A stretch of 64,000 nt of DNA from [Clostridium] innocuum. Its GTDB lineage: Bacteria > Bacillota_I > Bacilli_A > Erysipelotrichales > Erysipelotrichaceae. Each line of letters begins with the position of its first letter. The first letter of the stretch is position 1. Shown one piece after another: positions 34,904 through 44,441 of this stretch. The translations under genes were made by a program, and so were the position numbers. The stretch covers positions 620,001 to 684,000 of the forward strand of contig CP048838.1 of the NCBI GenBank assembly GCA_012317185.1. Direction: 5' to 3'. Under the pieces are notes generated by a model. It was not told the DNA's origin. It saw only the letters and a list, made by a program, of their open reading frames with translations, and searched no databases.

Positions 34904-34941
34904 AAAAGCCATATCGGAATGCTGCCGATATGGCTTTTACC
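34904..34941 (+). terminator. Terminator of the SipW locus
   Basis: AAAAGCCATATCGG (34904-34917) pairs perfectly with CCGATATGGCTTTT (34925-34938), a 14-bp stem. A nearby T9 run at 34891-34899 directly follows the last stop. Confidence 0.9.
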
Positions 34942-35055
34942 CGTTGAATAAGAAAAATCCTGACTATTACAAACTGCATTGCAAGAAAAACAGATGGAGC
35001 ACTGTAATAAATTACATAATGTCATGAAAATGTGTGAAAAATTTGCAGAAAACAC

Positions 35056-35084
35056 TTGAAAAAGAATCCGTGAGCGAATATAAT
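35056..35084 (+). promoter_or_regulatory. Promoter of the branched-chain amino-acid ABC operon
   Basis: TTGAAA (35056-35061) and TATAAT (35079-35084) with a 17-base spacer. Confidence 0.85.
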
Positions 35085-35142
35085 AGAACTATCAATTTTA
35101 ACGGTAATTGATATAAGGAAAATGAAAAGAGGAGAGAGGAAC

Positions 35143-36336
35143 ATGGGAAATTTTAAGAAATTTATGGCCATGGCAGCAGTCAGCTGTATGGCTTTGACAA
35201 CGATGACAGCCTGTGGAAACAGCGGTGATGCAGGCTCCGGTGATGGAGATACAAACGAAATCAAAATCGGTTTAAACTATGAGCTGTCCGGGGAGACAGC
35301 AAACTATGGTACGCCGGAATATAACGGCTCCATGCTGGCCATTAAACAGGCAAATGCAAACAAGGACAACAAGTTCAGCTATAAGGCAATAAAAGGGGAT
35401 AATAAATCACAGGCGGATGAATCCACAAACGTAGCTACCAAGCTGATTACATCCGATGGTGTAAAGGGGATTGTAGGACCGGCAACCTCCGGCGCTTCTG
35501 CGGCAACCTATCAGATTGCTACCGATAATAAAGTGCTGGTTGTTTCACCATCCGCAACTGCAACCAATGTGACGCTGCAGGACGGTAAGACGAAGGAAAG
35601 CGTGTATCCGTATGTATTCCGTGTCTGCTTCGAAGACCCTTATCAGGGAGCTGCCATGGCAGTCTATGCTAAGGATACCTTAAAGAAAACCAAGGCTGCT
35701 GTCATTTCCGACTCCAGCTCTGATTATGCAAAAGGTTTATCAAAAGCATTCCAGGATAAATTCAAGGAAAAAGGCGGAAACATCGTAACCGAGCTGAACT
35801 ATCAGGCAAAGGATACCGATTTCAACGTACAGCTGACAAAAATCAAGGGAATGGACTTTGATGTGATCTATATCCCAGGCTATTATAATGAGGTAGGTCT
35901 GATTATCAAGCAGGCTCGTGAAATGGGAATTGATGTACCAATCGTCGGCGGTGACGGATTCGATTCTACCGACCTTGTGAAGCTGGCAGGAAACAAGAAC
36001 CTGAACGATGTATTCTTTACAACAGCCTATACAACCGTGGATGCAAGTGATGCACTGACACAGTTTATTGCGGACTACAAGAAAGAATATAATGAAGATC
36101 CAAGCATGTTCTCCGCTCTGGCATATGATGCGACGAACGTCTTGATTCAATCCTTTGAAAAAGCAGGAAGTGCAGATACGGAAGCAGCACAGAAGGCTAT
36201 GACTGAGCTTGATTTCAAGGGAGTAACCGGAGATTTCACATTTGATGAAACACATACACCGAAGAAGGCTGCACTTGTTGTTGAGCTGGTAGACGGCGAA
36301 CAGAAAAATGCAGTTGAAGTTGATCCAAACAAATAG
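35143..36336 (+). CDS. livJ: Branched-chain amino-acid ABC binding lipoprotein
   Basis: 397 residues. Lipoprotein signal with lipobox TTMTAC-GN, so it is anchored to the outer face of the membrane. The mature part is a type I periplasmic binding fold (IKIGLNYELSGETANYG, GPATSGASAATYQI, AVISDSSSDYAKGL, VGGDGFDSTDLVKLAG). ATG 35143 follows GAGGAGAGAGGA. It is the first gene of a complete Liv operon. Leu/Ile/Val is the usual ligand; other small amino acids or amides are possible. Confidence 0.9.
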   Translation: MGNFKKFMAMAAVSCMALTTMTACGNSGDAGSGDGDTNEIKIGLNYELSGETANYGTPEYNGSMLAIKQANANKDNKFSYKAIKGDNKSQADESTNVATKLITSDGVKGIVGPATSGASAATYQIATDNKVLVVSPSATATNVTLQDGKTKESVYPYVFRVCFEDPYQGAAMAVYAKDTLKKTKAAVISDSSSDYAKGLSKAFQDKFKEKGGNIVTELNYQAKDTDFNVQLTKIKGMDFDVIYIPGYYNEVGLIIKQAREMGIDVPIVGGDGFDSTDLVKLAGNKNLNDVFFTTAYTTVDASDALTQFIADYKKEYNEDPSMFSALAYDATNVLIQSFEKAGSADTEAAQKAMTELDFKGVTGDFTFDETHTPKKAALVVELVDGEQKNAVEVDPNK

Positions 36337-36408
36337 TAGAATACGATGAAGTATAGAATAGGGGAAAGATATTCTTTCTCCTATTTTCCAGTATAGAGGG
36401 GTGAAGTT

Positions 36409-37287
36409 ATGACAGAATTTTTTCAACAGCTGGTAAACGGTCTTTCCATTGGCAGTATCTATGCTCTGATTGCATTGGGATATACGATGGTGTATGGCAT
36501 TATCAAGCTGATCAATTTTGCGCATGGTGATATTTACATGCTTGGTGCCTATGTGGGATTCATCTCCATAGCACAGTTACATTTGGGCTTTTTTCCGGCA
36601 CTGCTGCTGGCCATGGTGGTATGCGGTGTGCTGGGTGTTATTATTGAACGCATAGCGTATAAACCACTGCGTAATGCTACACGAATTGCGGCATTGATTA
36701 CGGCAATCGGTGTCAGCTATTTTCTGGAATATTCCACACAGAAGATCATGGGGCCGGGGGTTAAAACCTATCCGTCTGTATTGAGCAATCAAACCTTCCA
36801 TGTGTTCGGCATCCAGATTCAGATGCAGCAGATTTACATTCTGGCGATCACCATCATTCTGATGCTCGCATTGCAGTTTATCGTACGCAAGACGAAAATC
36901 GGACGCTCCATGCGTGCTGTTTCCGTGGATGCGGATGCGGCAAAGCTGATGGGGATCAATGTGGACGCAACGATTTCCTATACCTTTGCCATCGGTTCCG
37001 CACTGGCCGGAGCCGGCGGTGTTCTGGTTGGTATGTATTACAATACGATCAACCCGCTGATGGGAATGGTTCCCGGTATCAAGGCGTTTGTCGCTGCGGT
37101 ATTCGGCGGAATCGGTATCATTCCGGGTGCGATGTTCGGCGGCTTCTTCATCGGCATTGTAGAGGCGCTTGTCACAGCATACGGAAGCTCCTTATATAAG
37201 GATGCCGTTGTATATGCCATTTTGATTCTGATTCTCATCATCAAGCCGGCAGGACTGCTGGGCAAAAATGTGAAAGAGAAGGTGTAG
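36409..37287 (+). CDS. livH: Branched-chain amino-acid ABC permease LivH
   Basis: 292 residues, about eight membrane helices. Starts FFQQLVNGLSIGSIYALIALGYTMVYGIIKLINFAHGD-type family opening (positions 36412-36530), and keeps the coupling region GRSMRAVSVDADAAKLMGIN that contacts the ATPase. GAGGGGTGAAG precedes the ATG. Confidence 0.93.
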   Translation: MTEFFQQLVNGLSIGSIYALIALGYTMVYGIIKLINFAHGDIYMLGAYVGFISIAQLHLGFFPALLLAMVVCGVLGVIIERIAYKPLRNATRIAALITAIGVSYFLEYSTQKIMGPGVKTYPSVLSNQTFHVFGIQIQMQQIYILAITIILMLALQFIVRKTKIGRSMRAVSVDADAAKLMGINVDATISYTFAIGSALAGAGGVLVGMYYNTINPLMGMVPGIKAFVAAVFGGIGIIPGAMFGGFFIGIVEALVTAYGSSLYKDAVVYAILILILIIKPAGLLGKNVKEKV

Positions 37288-37291
37288 GCGT

Positions 37292-38251
37292 ATGAAACAT
37301 ATCTTTAGTAAGCTGAACCTTTGCTGGATTTTATTCACAACGGCATTGTTAACGATCATCACGCTGCTCATGCAGGGCGGTGTGATCAACTTCTATTATC
37401 AGAGTACCTTATATACCATTGGAATCAATATGATTCTGGCAATCTCCCTGAATCTGATCATCGGTGTGACCGGTCAGTTCTCTCTGGGACATGCCGGCTT
37501 TATGTGTATCGGTGCCTATGCGGCTGCCATCATTACCAAGGCAACACCGAATCTGGGCGGCTTTGCGCTTGCCGTTGTGATCGGCGGTGTGATCTCCGCG
37601 CTTGTCGCTCTGGTTGTTGCGATACCAACCCTGCGCTTGAAGGGGGACTATCTGGCGATTGCGACGCTTGGTTTTTCTGAAATCGTTCGTATCATCGTAT
37701 TGAATATGACGATTACCAACGGAGCTGCCGGACTGTTCGGTATTCCGAAGCTGACGACCTGGCCGCTGCTGCTGTTCTGCCTGATCGTATCCCTGTTAAT
37801 TGTACTGAACTTTTCACGCAGTGCACCCGGGCGTGCCTGTATTTCCATCCGTGAGGATGAAATAGCATCCGAGGCAATGGGAATCAATACGACAAAATAT
37901 AAGACAATCGCCTTTGTGATCGGCGCCGTTCTGGCATCCCTGGCAGGTGCCTTGTATGCCTGCAACTTCTATGTTGTAAAGCCTGACCTGTTCACCTTCA
38001 ATAAATCCGTGGACATTCTGATTCTGGTTGTATTCGGCGGTATGGGAAGCTTTACCGGTTCCATTGTAGCGGCGGTTGTTATCGGCTTTATCAATATGTA
38101 TCTTCAGAATTTCGCAGATGTCCGTATGATTATTTACGGGGCAGCACTGGTACTGATCATGGTCTTTCGTCCGGAGGGCCTGTTTGGAACCAAGGAATTT
38201 ACCTTCTCGGGTCTGCTGAAGCGGTTCTCGAAAAAGAAGGAGGTGCGTTAA
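37292..38251 (+). CDS. livM: Branched-chain amino-acid ABC permease LivM
   Basis: 319 residues with multiple membrane helices. Family motifs: NLIIGVTGQFSLGHAGFM near residue 50 and the coupling loop GRACISIREDEIASEAMGIN. Starts 4 bases after livH, and its stop is one base before livG, so all are cotranscribed. Confidence 0.93.
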   Translation: MKHIFSKLNLCWILFTTALLTIITLLMQGGVINFYYQSTLYTIGINMILAISLNLIIGVTGQFSLGHAGFMCIGAYAAAIITKATPNLGGFALAVVIGGVISALVALVVAIPTLRLKGDYLAIATLGFSEIVRIIVLNMTITNGAAGLFGIPKLTTWPLLLFCLIVSLLIVLNFSRSAPGRACISIREDEIASEAMGINTTKYKTIAFVIGAVLASLAGALYACNFYVVKPDLFTFNKSVDILILVVFGGMGSFTGSIVAAVVIGFINMYLQNFADVRMIIYGAALVLIMVFRPEGLFGTKEFTFSGLLKRFSKKKEVR

Positions 38252-38252
38252 T

Positions 38253-39029
38253 ATGGCATTGTTGAAGGTCAGCGGACTGACAAAGAACTTTGGTGGTCTT
38301 TGTGCGGTATCCAATGTAAATATGGAAATCAATGAACAGGAGCTGATTGGACTGATTGGTCCAAACGGTGCCGGAAAGACGACGCTGTTCAACCTGCTTA
38401 CCGGTGTTTATGAACCGAGTGAGGGGAAAATCGAGCTGAATGTCGATGGCGCGATAAAGGAAATCGGTGGTATGAAGCCGTATGCGGTAACGCGTATGGG
38501 GCTGGCGAGAACCTTCCAGAATATCCGTCTGTTTAAAAATCTGACAGCGCTGGATAATGTGAAAATCGCAATGCATAAGAATATTAAATACGGAACCCTG
38601 CAGGCAATCCTGCGTACACCAAACTATTATCGTGAGGAGGAACGTGTGGAGCAGCAGGCAGAGGAGCTGTTAAAGGTGGTTCATCTGTACGACAAGCGAA
38701 ATGAGCTTGCCAGCAACCTTCCCTATGGGGAACAGCGCCGTCTGGAAATCGCCAGAGCGCTTGCCACAAAGCCGAAGGTATTGTTTCTGGATGAACCGGC
38801 AGCCGGTATGAATCCACAGGAAACAGCAGATCTGACCAGACTGATTCACCAGATCAAGGATGACTTCCATCTGACGGTGATCCTGATTGAGCATGATATG
38901 TCGCTGGTCATGACGATTTGTGAGCGCATTTATGTGCTGGATTATGGAAAATGCATTGCCAACGGCGTTCCGGAAGTGATTAAGAATGACAAGCGCGTCA
39001 TCAAGGCGTACTTGGGGGAGGATATTTAA
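38253..39029 (+). CDS. livG: Branched-chain amino-acid ABC ATPase LivG
   Basis: 258 residues. Walker A GPNGAGKTT, LARTFQNIRLF as Q-loop region, signature LPYGEQRRLEIARAL in the Liv-specific form, Walker B LFLDEPAAGMNP and switch His in IEHDMS. All catalytic positions are present. AAGGAGGTG precedes the ATG. Confidence 0.94.
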   Translation: MALLKVSGLTKNFGGLCAVSNVNMEINEQELIGLIGPNGAGKTTLFNLLTGVYEPSEGKIELNVDGAIKEIGGMKPYAVTRMGLARTFQNIRLFKNLTALDNVKIAMHKNIKYGTLQAILRTPNYYREEERVEQQAEELLKVVHLYDKRNELASNLPYGEQRRLEIARALATKPKVLFLDEPAAGMNPQETADLTRLIHQIKDDFHLTVILIEHDMSLVMTICERIYVLDYGKCIANGVPEVIKNDKRVIKAYLGEDI

Positions 39030-39030
39030 G

Positions 39031-39735
39031 ATGCTGAAGGTAGAAAAATTAAATGTCCACTATGGCGTGATTCATGCATTGAAGGATGTATCCATGGAGG
39101 TTAAGGAAGGCGAAATCGTTTCGCTGATCGGTGCCAACGGCGCCGGTAAGACAACGCTGCTTCAAACCATCAGCGGCCTGCTGAAGAAGACGAGCGGAGA
39201 GGTTGTGTTCCTTGGAAAATCCATGAACAAGGTCAGTGCCAAGAATATCGTAAAGGAAGGTATCACACAGGTACCGGAGGGACGGCATATCTTCTCCGGT
39301 ATGAGTGTATATGAAAATCTTCTGATGGGTGCCTATCTGCGTAAGGACAAGGACGGCATCAAAGCGGATCTGCAGGATATCTACCAGCGGTTTCCGATTC
39401 TGGAGAAGCGAAGCTCACAGGATGCTTCCACCTTATCCGGAGGAGAACAGCAGATGCTGGCGATGGGAAGGGCACTGATGGCCCGACCGAAGATTCTGCT
39501 GCTGGATGAGCCGAGCATGGGGCTTGCGCCGATTCTGGTAAAGGAAATCTTCAACATCATCAAGGATATCAATGAAAAAGGGACAACCGTTCTGCTTGTT
39601 GAACAGAATGCAAAGATGGCATTGTCCATTGCGGATCGTGCCTATGTTATGGAAACCGGCAATATCGTCATGACGGGAACCGGTGCAGAACTGGTCAACA
39701 GTCCGGAAATTCAGAAAGCATACCTGGGAGGATAA
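39031..39735 (+). CDS. livF: Branched-chain amino-acid ABC ATPase LivF
   Basis: 234 residues. Walker A GANGAGKTT, Q-loop VPEGRHIFSGM, signature LSGGEQQMLAMGRAL, Walker B LLLDEPSMGLAP and the C-terminal LVEQNAKMAL of LivF proteins. ATG 39031 is one base after the livG stop; earlier in-frame codons lie inside livG. Confidence 0.94.
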   Translation: MLKVEKLNVHYGVIHALKDVSMEVKEGEIVSLIGANGAGKTTLLQTISGLLKKTSGEVVFLGKSMNKVSAKNIVKEGITQVPEGRHIFSGMSVYENLLMGAYLRKDKDGIKADLQDIYQRFPILEKRSSQDASTLSGGEQQMLAMGRALMARPKILLLDEPSMGLAPILVKEIFNIIKDINEKGTTVLLVEQNAKMALSIADRAYVMETGNIVMTGTGAELVNSPEIQKAYLGG

Positions 39736-39739
39736 TACT

Positions 39740-40387
39740 ATGTACGTAAAAAACAGAATGACAAAGCATCCGATCTGTATCGATGTGAACAGTAAAATCA
39801 GCGATGTTGTCGATATCATGAGTGAAAAGGAGCTGCACCGTATTCCGGTCATCAGCGGCAAAAAGCTGGTCGGACTGGTTACGGAGGGCATGATTTCCAA
39901 AAAGGGTGCCAGCAAGGCAACCAGTCTGAGTATTTATGAGCTGAATTACCTGCTTTCAAAGACAAGCGTGGACGCGATTATGATTCGCGATGTTATCACG
40001 ATTCACGAGGACCGTTTTCTGGAGGATGCGGCACTGCTGATGTATAAGCATGATATCGGCTGTCTGCCGGTTGTCAATGATGCCAATGAGGTTGTCGGTA
40101 TTCTGACCAGCAACGATGTTCTTTCTGCATTCCTGGATATTCTGGGCTATCGTACAAGCGGAAGCCGTGTCTGCATTGAAGTCAAGGACGAGCTGGGAAC
40201 GATCGGTAAAATCTCGGAAATCTTTGTCCGCAATAACTGCAATATCACCCATCTGGGGGTATACTCCCAGCACAACGGCTTTGCGGATATGATCATCCGT
40301 ATTGATACCTTCCAGACAGACGCGTTGGCAAGTGATCTGGAAGCAAATGGATACAAGGTGTTGAGTATTACCAAAAATCCGAATTAA
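39740..40387 (+). CDS. CBS-CBS-ACT sensor protein, AcuB-like
   Basis: 215 residues. Two CBS domains (about 1-60, MTKHPICIDVNSKISDVVDIM; and 78-135, MIRDVITIHEDRFLEDAALLM), then an ACT domain (about 140-213, CIEVKDELGTIGKISEIFVRNNCNI). Neither transport nor catalysis is indicated; CBS usually binds adenosine nucleotides and ACT binds amino acids. Starting 4 bases after livF, it could link cell energy and amino-acid pools to the transporter, which is inference. GGGAGGATAAT precedes the ATG. Confidence 0.8.
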   Translation: MYVKNRMTKHPICIDVNSKISDVVDIMSEKELHRIPVISGKKLVGLVTEGMISKKGASKATSLSIYELNYLLSKTSVDAIMIRDVITIHEDRFLEDAALLMYKHDIGCLPVVNDANEVVGILTSNDVLSAFLDILGYRTSGSRVCIEVKDELGTIGKISEIFVRNNCNITHLGVYSQHNGFADMIIRIDTFQTDALASDLEANGYKVLSITKNPN

Positions 40388-40450
40388 CACAGCGGGATAT
40401 AGTCATCGGGAGTATCCTTCTATTATAGAATGAGAAAAGGGGTTGTTTGA

Positions 40451-41368
40451 ATGCCAAAGTATATCATCAAACGTGTGCTGATCGGATTTGTGACACTGTT
40501 TGTATTAGCCAGCGTTACATTTTTTCTGATGAAGGCAACGCCGGGATCACCATTTTCCCTGGCGAAGTATAAGACACCGGAGGCACTGGCTGCCGCAGAG
40601 GCAAAGTATAATCTGGATAAGCCGCTGATGGAGCAGTATGTGATCTACCTGAAGGGGGTCGCACAGGGGAATCTCGGAGAAAGTATGATCAATACCGGAC
40701 GCAGCGTTTCCTATTATATTAAAACCGGCTTTCCGGTAACCGCACGTCTGGGGCTGATTGCCTTTGTCCTGGCACTGGTGGGAGGAATCGCACTGGGAAC
40801 CGGGGCAGCATTGTCACGGCATAAGTGGGTGAACAACCTGTGTATGTTTGTGGCGACCATCGGTGTCAGCGTACCGTCATTTCTGATTGCGATGATCATG
40901 TTGATCGTATTCGGTGTGCAGCTGCATATTCTGCCGTTTATCGGCTTGAACAGTCCGCTCAACTATATCATGCCGGCGCTTTCACTTGCGTTTTATCCCA
41001 TCGCTATGATTGCCAGATTGACCCGTTCCAGTATGCTGGAGGTTATGAATCAGGATTATATCATCCTGGCACGCTCCAAGGGAACACCGTATAAGAAGGT
41101 TGTCATCAAGCATGCCTTGAAGAATGCCATGCTGCCGGTGGTGACCTATGCAGGTCCGATGTTCGCCTTCATGCTGACGGGAAGCTTCGTCATCGAGAGT
41201 GTTTTCTCGATACCGGGTATCGGCAGTGCATTTGTATCCTGTATTACAACACGAGATTATCCGATTATCATGGGGCTGACGATATTCCTTGGTTTTCTTG
41301 TCATCACCTTTAATCTGATTACAGATATCCTGTCCGCCATCATCGATCCGCGGATCAAGCTGGATTAG
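40451..41368 (+). CDS. oppB: Oligopeptide ABC permease OppB
   Basis: 305 residues, six membrane helices. It opens MPKYIIKRVLIGFVTLFVLA, typical of OppB/DppB, and has the coupling-loop motif RSSMLEVMNQDYIILARSKG. AAAAGGGGTTG precedes the ATG. No terminator is visible between the AcuB-like gene and this one, so it might be read from the Liv promoter as well. No binding-protein gene precedes it. Confidence 0.92.
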   Translation: MPKYIIKRVLIGFVTLFVLASVTFFLMKATPGSPFSLAKYKTPEALAAAEAKYNLDKPLMEQYVIYLKGVAQGNLGESMINTGRSVSYYIKTGFPVTARLGLIAFVLALVGGIALGTGAALSRHKWVNNLCMFVATIGVSVPSFLIAMIMLIVFGVQLHILPFIGLNSPLNYIMPALSLAFYPIAMIARLTRSSMLEVMNQDYIILARSKGTPYKKVVIKHALKNAMLPVVTYAGPMFAFMLTGSFVIESVFSIPGIGSAFVSCITTRDYPIIMGLTIFLGFLVITFNLITDILSAIIDPRIKLD

Positions 41369-41380
41369 GAGGTGAAGGCT

Positions 41381-42319
41381 ATGAGTGATAAATTATTGCA
41401 GGAAGAATTGAGCGACGATCTGTTTGAACGTCTGGATGATTCTGAAAAAAATGCGGAAAAAATAGCATATGAAAGCCGGACCTATCTGGCGGATGCATGG
41501 CATCGGTTCCGACAGAACAAGCTGGCATTTGTAGGCTTCTGCTTCCTGATGTTCATGCTGCTGTGTGCGATTATCATACCAATGGTATCCCCCTATACCT
41601 ATGACGGACAGAATCTGGAGCTGCGCAATATAGGTCCGTCTCTTCAGCATTTGATGGGTACCGATAAATTCGGTCGTGACATTCTGGTTCGTATCATGTG
41701 GGGCGGACGTGTTTCCTTAAGCGTCGGCTTTGCGGCAGCGCTGATTTCTCTTGGTGTCGGTGTTCTCTACGGAGGAATTGCCGGCTACTTCGGCGGTAAA
41801 ATTGATATGGCAATGATGCGGTTTGTGGATATGATGTATTCCATCCCGGATATGCTGTATGTCATTATGATCGTTGTGGTCATGGGACCGTCGATGAGCT
41901 CCATTCTGATCGGTATCTGTATTTCGTCCTGGATGGGGATGGCCCGGCAGGTACGAGCACAGGTCATGACGCTGAAGGAACAGGAGTTTTCCCTTGCAGC
42001 CAAGGTGCTGGGAGCGGGAACCGGACGTATTATTTTCAAGCATCTGATTATCAACAGCATGGGGCCGATCATCGTATCTGTCACGATGCTGGTTCCAAGT
42101 GCGATATTCTATGAAGCCTTTCTGGGCTTTCTGGGAATCGGTCTGAGCGCACCGCAGGCAAGCTGGGGAACGCTGGCCAATGAGGCAAGAAGTACCCTGA
42201 CCTCGTATCCGCTGCAGACACTGTGGCCGATTCTGGCAATCTGTCTGACGATGCTTGCTTTAAACTTTATCGGTGACGGTCTGGGGGATGCCCTGGATCC
42301 GAAGAAAAAGAAGAAGTAG
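41381..42319 (+). CDS. oppC: Oligopeptide ABC permease OppC
   Basis: 312 residues. A soluble N-terminal stretch, then six helices; family motifs LMGTDKFGRDILVRIMWGGR and the coupling loop ARQVRAQVMTLKEQEFSLAA. ATG 41381 fits the AGGAGGTGA site; the GTG at 41372 is within it. Confidence 0.92.
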   Translation: MSDKLLQEELSDDLFERLDDSEKNAEKIAYESRTYLADAWHRFRQNKLAFVGFCFLMFMLLCAIIIPMVSPYTYDGQNLELRNIGPSLQHLMGTDKFGRDILVRIMWGGRVSLSVGFAAALISLGVGVLYGGIAGYFGGKIDMAMMRFVDMMYSIPDMLYVIMIVVVMGPSMSSILIGICISSWMGMARQVRAQVMTLKEQEFSLAAKVLGAGTGRIIFKHLIINSMGPIIVSVTMLVPSAIFYEAFLGFLGIGLSAPQASWGTLANEARSTLTSYPLQTLWPILAICLTMLALNFIGDGLGDALDPKKKKK

Positions 42320-42331
42320 GGAGGGAATCAT

Positions 42332-43345
42332 ATGAGTATGCTGGAAATACAACACCTCTCTACCGATTTTGAAACAGAAAACGGTATGGTACACGCCGTG
42401 CGTGATGTGTCTTTGTCTGTGGATAAGGGAGAGGTTTTGGGAATCGTAGGAGAATCCGGTTCCGGAAAGAGTCAGACGATGTTTTCCGTTATGGGGCTGC
42501 TGTCAGGCAACGGAATCGTGAAGGATGGCAGTATCACCATTGACGGCAAGGAAATATCGCCAAAGGCTTTTTCCGACCGTAAGGAATATGAACAGGTAAT
42601 GGATCACATCCGCGGAAATGATCTGGCAATGATCTTTCAGGACCCGATGACCTTTCTGAATCCGGTTCTGCGTATTGAAACGCAGTTAATGGAGCCGATT
42701 CTGAATCACATGGATATATCAAAGGAAGAAGCGAAAAAGCGCGCAATCGAATTGATGCGTAAGGTTGGTATTCCTTCTCCGGAGGCCAGAATACGACAGT
42801 ATCCGCATCAGTTTTCCGGTGGTATGCGGCAGCGTATCATCATCGCAATCGCGCTGGCCTGCGATCCGAAAATCATTATCGCGGACGAGCCGACAACGGC
42901 GCTGGATGTGACCATACAGGCACAGGTTCTGGAATTGATTTCCCATCTGAAGGAGGAAATTGATTCCGGTATTATCATGATTACGCATGATCTTGGTGTT
43001 GTGGCGAGTATCTGTGATCGTATCGCGATTATGTATGGTGGAAAAATCGTTGAAACCGGGACGGTATTTGAAATCTTTGAGCATCCGCAGCATCCGTATA
43101 CGATCGGTCTGCTGTCCTGTATTTCCAATCCGAATGAGCTGGAAAAAAAGGAATTGCATCCGATTCCCGGAAGTCCTCCCGATTTATTGAATATTCAGGA
43201 GAATTGTCCGTTTGCGGATCGCTGTGCAGCTGCAATGAAAATATGCAAGCTGCATATGCCGCAGGAAACACAGATATCTGCTACGCATCGCTGTTCCTGC
43301 TGGCTGCAGCATCCCAAGGCACACAAAGGTGGTGAAGTCCAATGA
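42332..43345 (+). CDS. oppD: Oligopeptide ABC ATPase OppD
   Basis: 337 residues. Walker A GESGSGKSQT, signature FSGGMRQRI, Walker B IIADEPTTALDVT, switch His in ITHDLG. The C-terminal Opp/Dpp domain has the cysteine set CPFADRCAAAMKIC that binds a 4Fe-4S cluster in some homologues. Overlaps oppF by 4 bases. Confidence 0.93.
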   Translation: MSMLEIQHLSTDFETENGMVHAVRDVSLSVDKGEVLGIVGESGSGKSQTMFSVMGLLSGNGIVKDGSITIDGKEISPKAFSDRKEYEQVMDHIRGNDLAMIFQDPMTFLNPVLRIETQLMEPILNHMDISKEEAKKRAIELMRKVGIPSPEARIRQYPHQFSGGMRQRIIIAIALACDPKIIIADEPTTALDVTIQAQVLELISHLKEEIDSGIIMITHDLGVVASICDRIAIMYGGKIVETGTVFEIFEHPQHPYTIGLLSCISNPNELEKKELHPIPGSPPDLLNIQENCPFADRCAAAMKICKLHMPQETQISATHRCSCWLQHPKAHKGGEVQ

Positions 43346-44316
43346 GTGATGCAGTATTGAAGGTGGAAAACCTGAAGGTGCATTTCCCGGTCAAGGGCGG
43401 CCTGTTCACAAAAAAACAGGTAGTAAAGGCCGTGGACGGCGTCAGCTTTGAAATCTATCCGAGAGAAACCTTCGGACTTGTTGGAGAAAGCGGCTGTGGA
43501 AAAAGTACCACCGGTCGTGCAATCGTCAAGCTTTATGAGCCTACAAGCGGAACGGTGTATTACCATGGAGAGGATGTTACGAAAATCAAAGGCAGCCATC
43601 TCGCGGAATTCCGCAGGAATGTACAGATGATTTTTCAGGATCCCTATGCAAGTCTGAATCCGCGTATGACGGTGGGAGAAATCATTCGCGAGCCGATGGA
43701 TATTCATCATATTTTCAACACGAAGGAAGAGCGGGAACAGCGGGTTCGCGAGCTGCTGGATATTGTCGGGCTGAAGCCGGATCACATCCGCCGTTACCCG
43801 CATGAATTTTCCGGTGGACAGCGGCAGCGTATCGGAATCGCTAGAACGCTTGCCCTGAATCCGCAGTTCATCGTCTGTGATGAGCCGATTAGTGCACTGG
43901 ATGTTTCCATACAGGCACAGGTCATCAATCTGCTGGAGCATATACAGAAGGAGATGGGGATTTCCTATCTGTTTATTGCACATGATTTGAGCATGGTAAA
44001 GCATATATCCGACCGAATCGGTGTCATGTATCTGGGAAATCTGGTGGAAATCGGAGAGAGTGACGATGTGTATCATCGACCGCTGCACCCGTATACACAG
44101 GCTTTATTGTCAGCGGTACCGATTCCCGATCCCCGTGTTGCTAGAGAAAAAAAGCGCATCGTACTGGAGGGCGAGCTGCCGAGTCCGCTGGATACCCCGA
44201 GCGGCTGCGTATTCCGTACCCGCTGTCCCAATGCCACAGAGCGCTGTGCCAGGGAAAAACCGGGAATGGTAAACGTTGGAAAACGAACGGTTGCCTGCTT
44301 CCTGTATGAAAAATAA
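43342..44316 (+). CDS. oppF: Oligopeptide ABC ATPase OppF
   Basis: 324 residues. Walker A GESGCGKSTT, signature FSGGQRQRIG, Walker B IVCDEPISALDVS, switch His in IAHDLS, and C-terminal CVFRTRCPNATERC. All active motifs are intact. GGTGGTG precedes the ATG inside oppD. Confidence 0.93.
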   Translation: MSDAVLKVENLKVHFPVKGGLFTKKQVVKAVDGVSFEIYPRETFGLVGESGCGKSTTGRAIVKLYEPTSGTVYYHGEDVTKIKGSHLAEFRRNVQMIFQDPYASLNPRMTVGEIIREPMDIHHIFNTKEEREQRVRELLDIVGLKPDHIRRYPHEFSGGQRQRIGIARTLALNPQFIVCDEPISALDVSIQAQVINLLEHIQKEMGISYLFIAHDLSMVKHISDRIGVMYLGNLVEIGESDDVYHRPLHPYTQALLSAVPIPDPRVAREKKRIVLEGELPSPLDTPSGCVFRTRCPNATERCAREKPGMVNVGKRTVACFLYEK

Positions 44317-44333
44317 TGTAATCATATAAAAGG

Positions 44334-44374
44334 AAAACGAAGCACTGTCCATCCGGCTGTGTTTTCGTTTTTTT
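44334..44374 (+). terminator. opp operon terminator
   Basis: AAAACGAA (44334-44341) pairs with TTCGTTTT (44364-44371), with T7 at the 3' side. Confidence 0.8.
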
Positions 44375-44441
44375 GAAAGAAAGGAAAAGGTATGGTATGC
44401 GGCGATCATTCCTGCTGCATATGATACCGGGAGGAAACATC

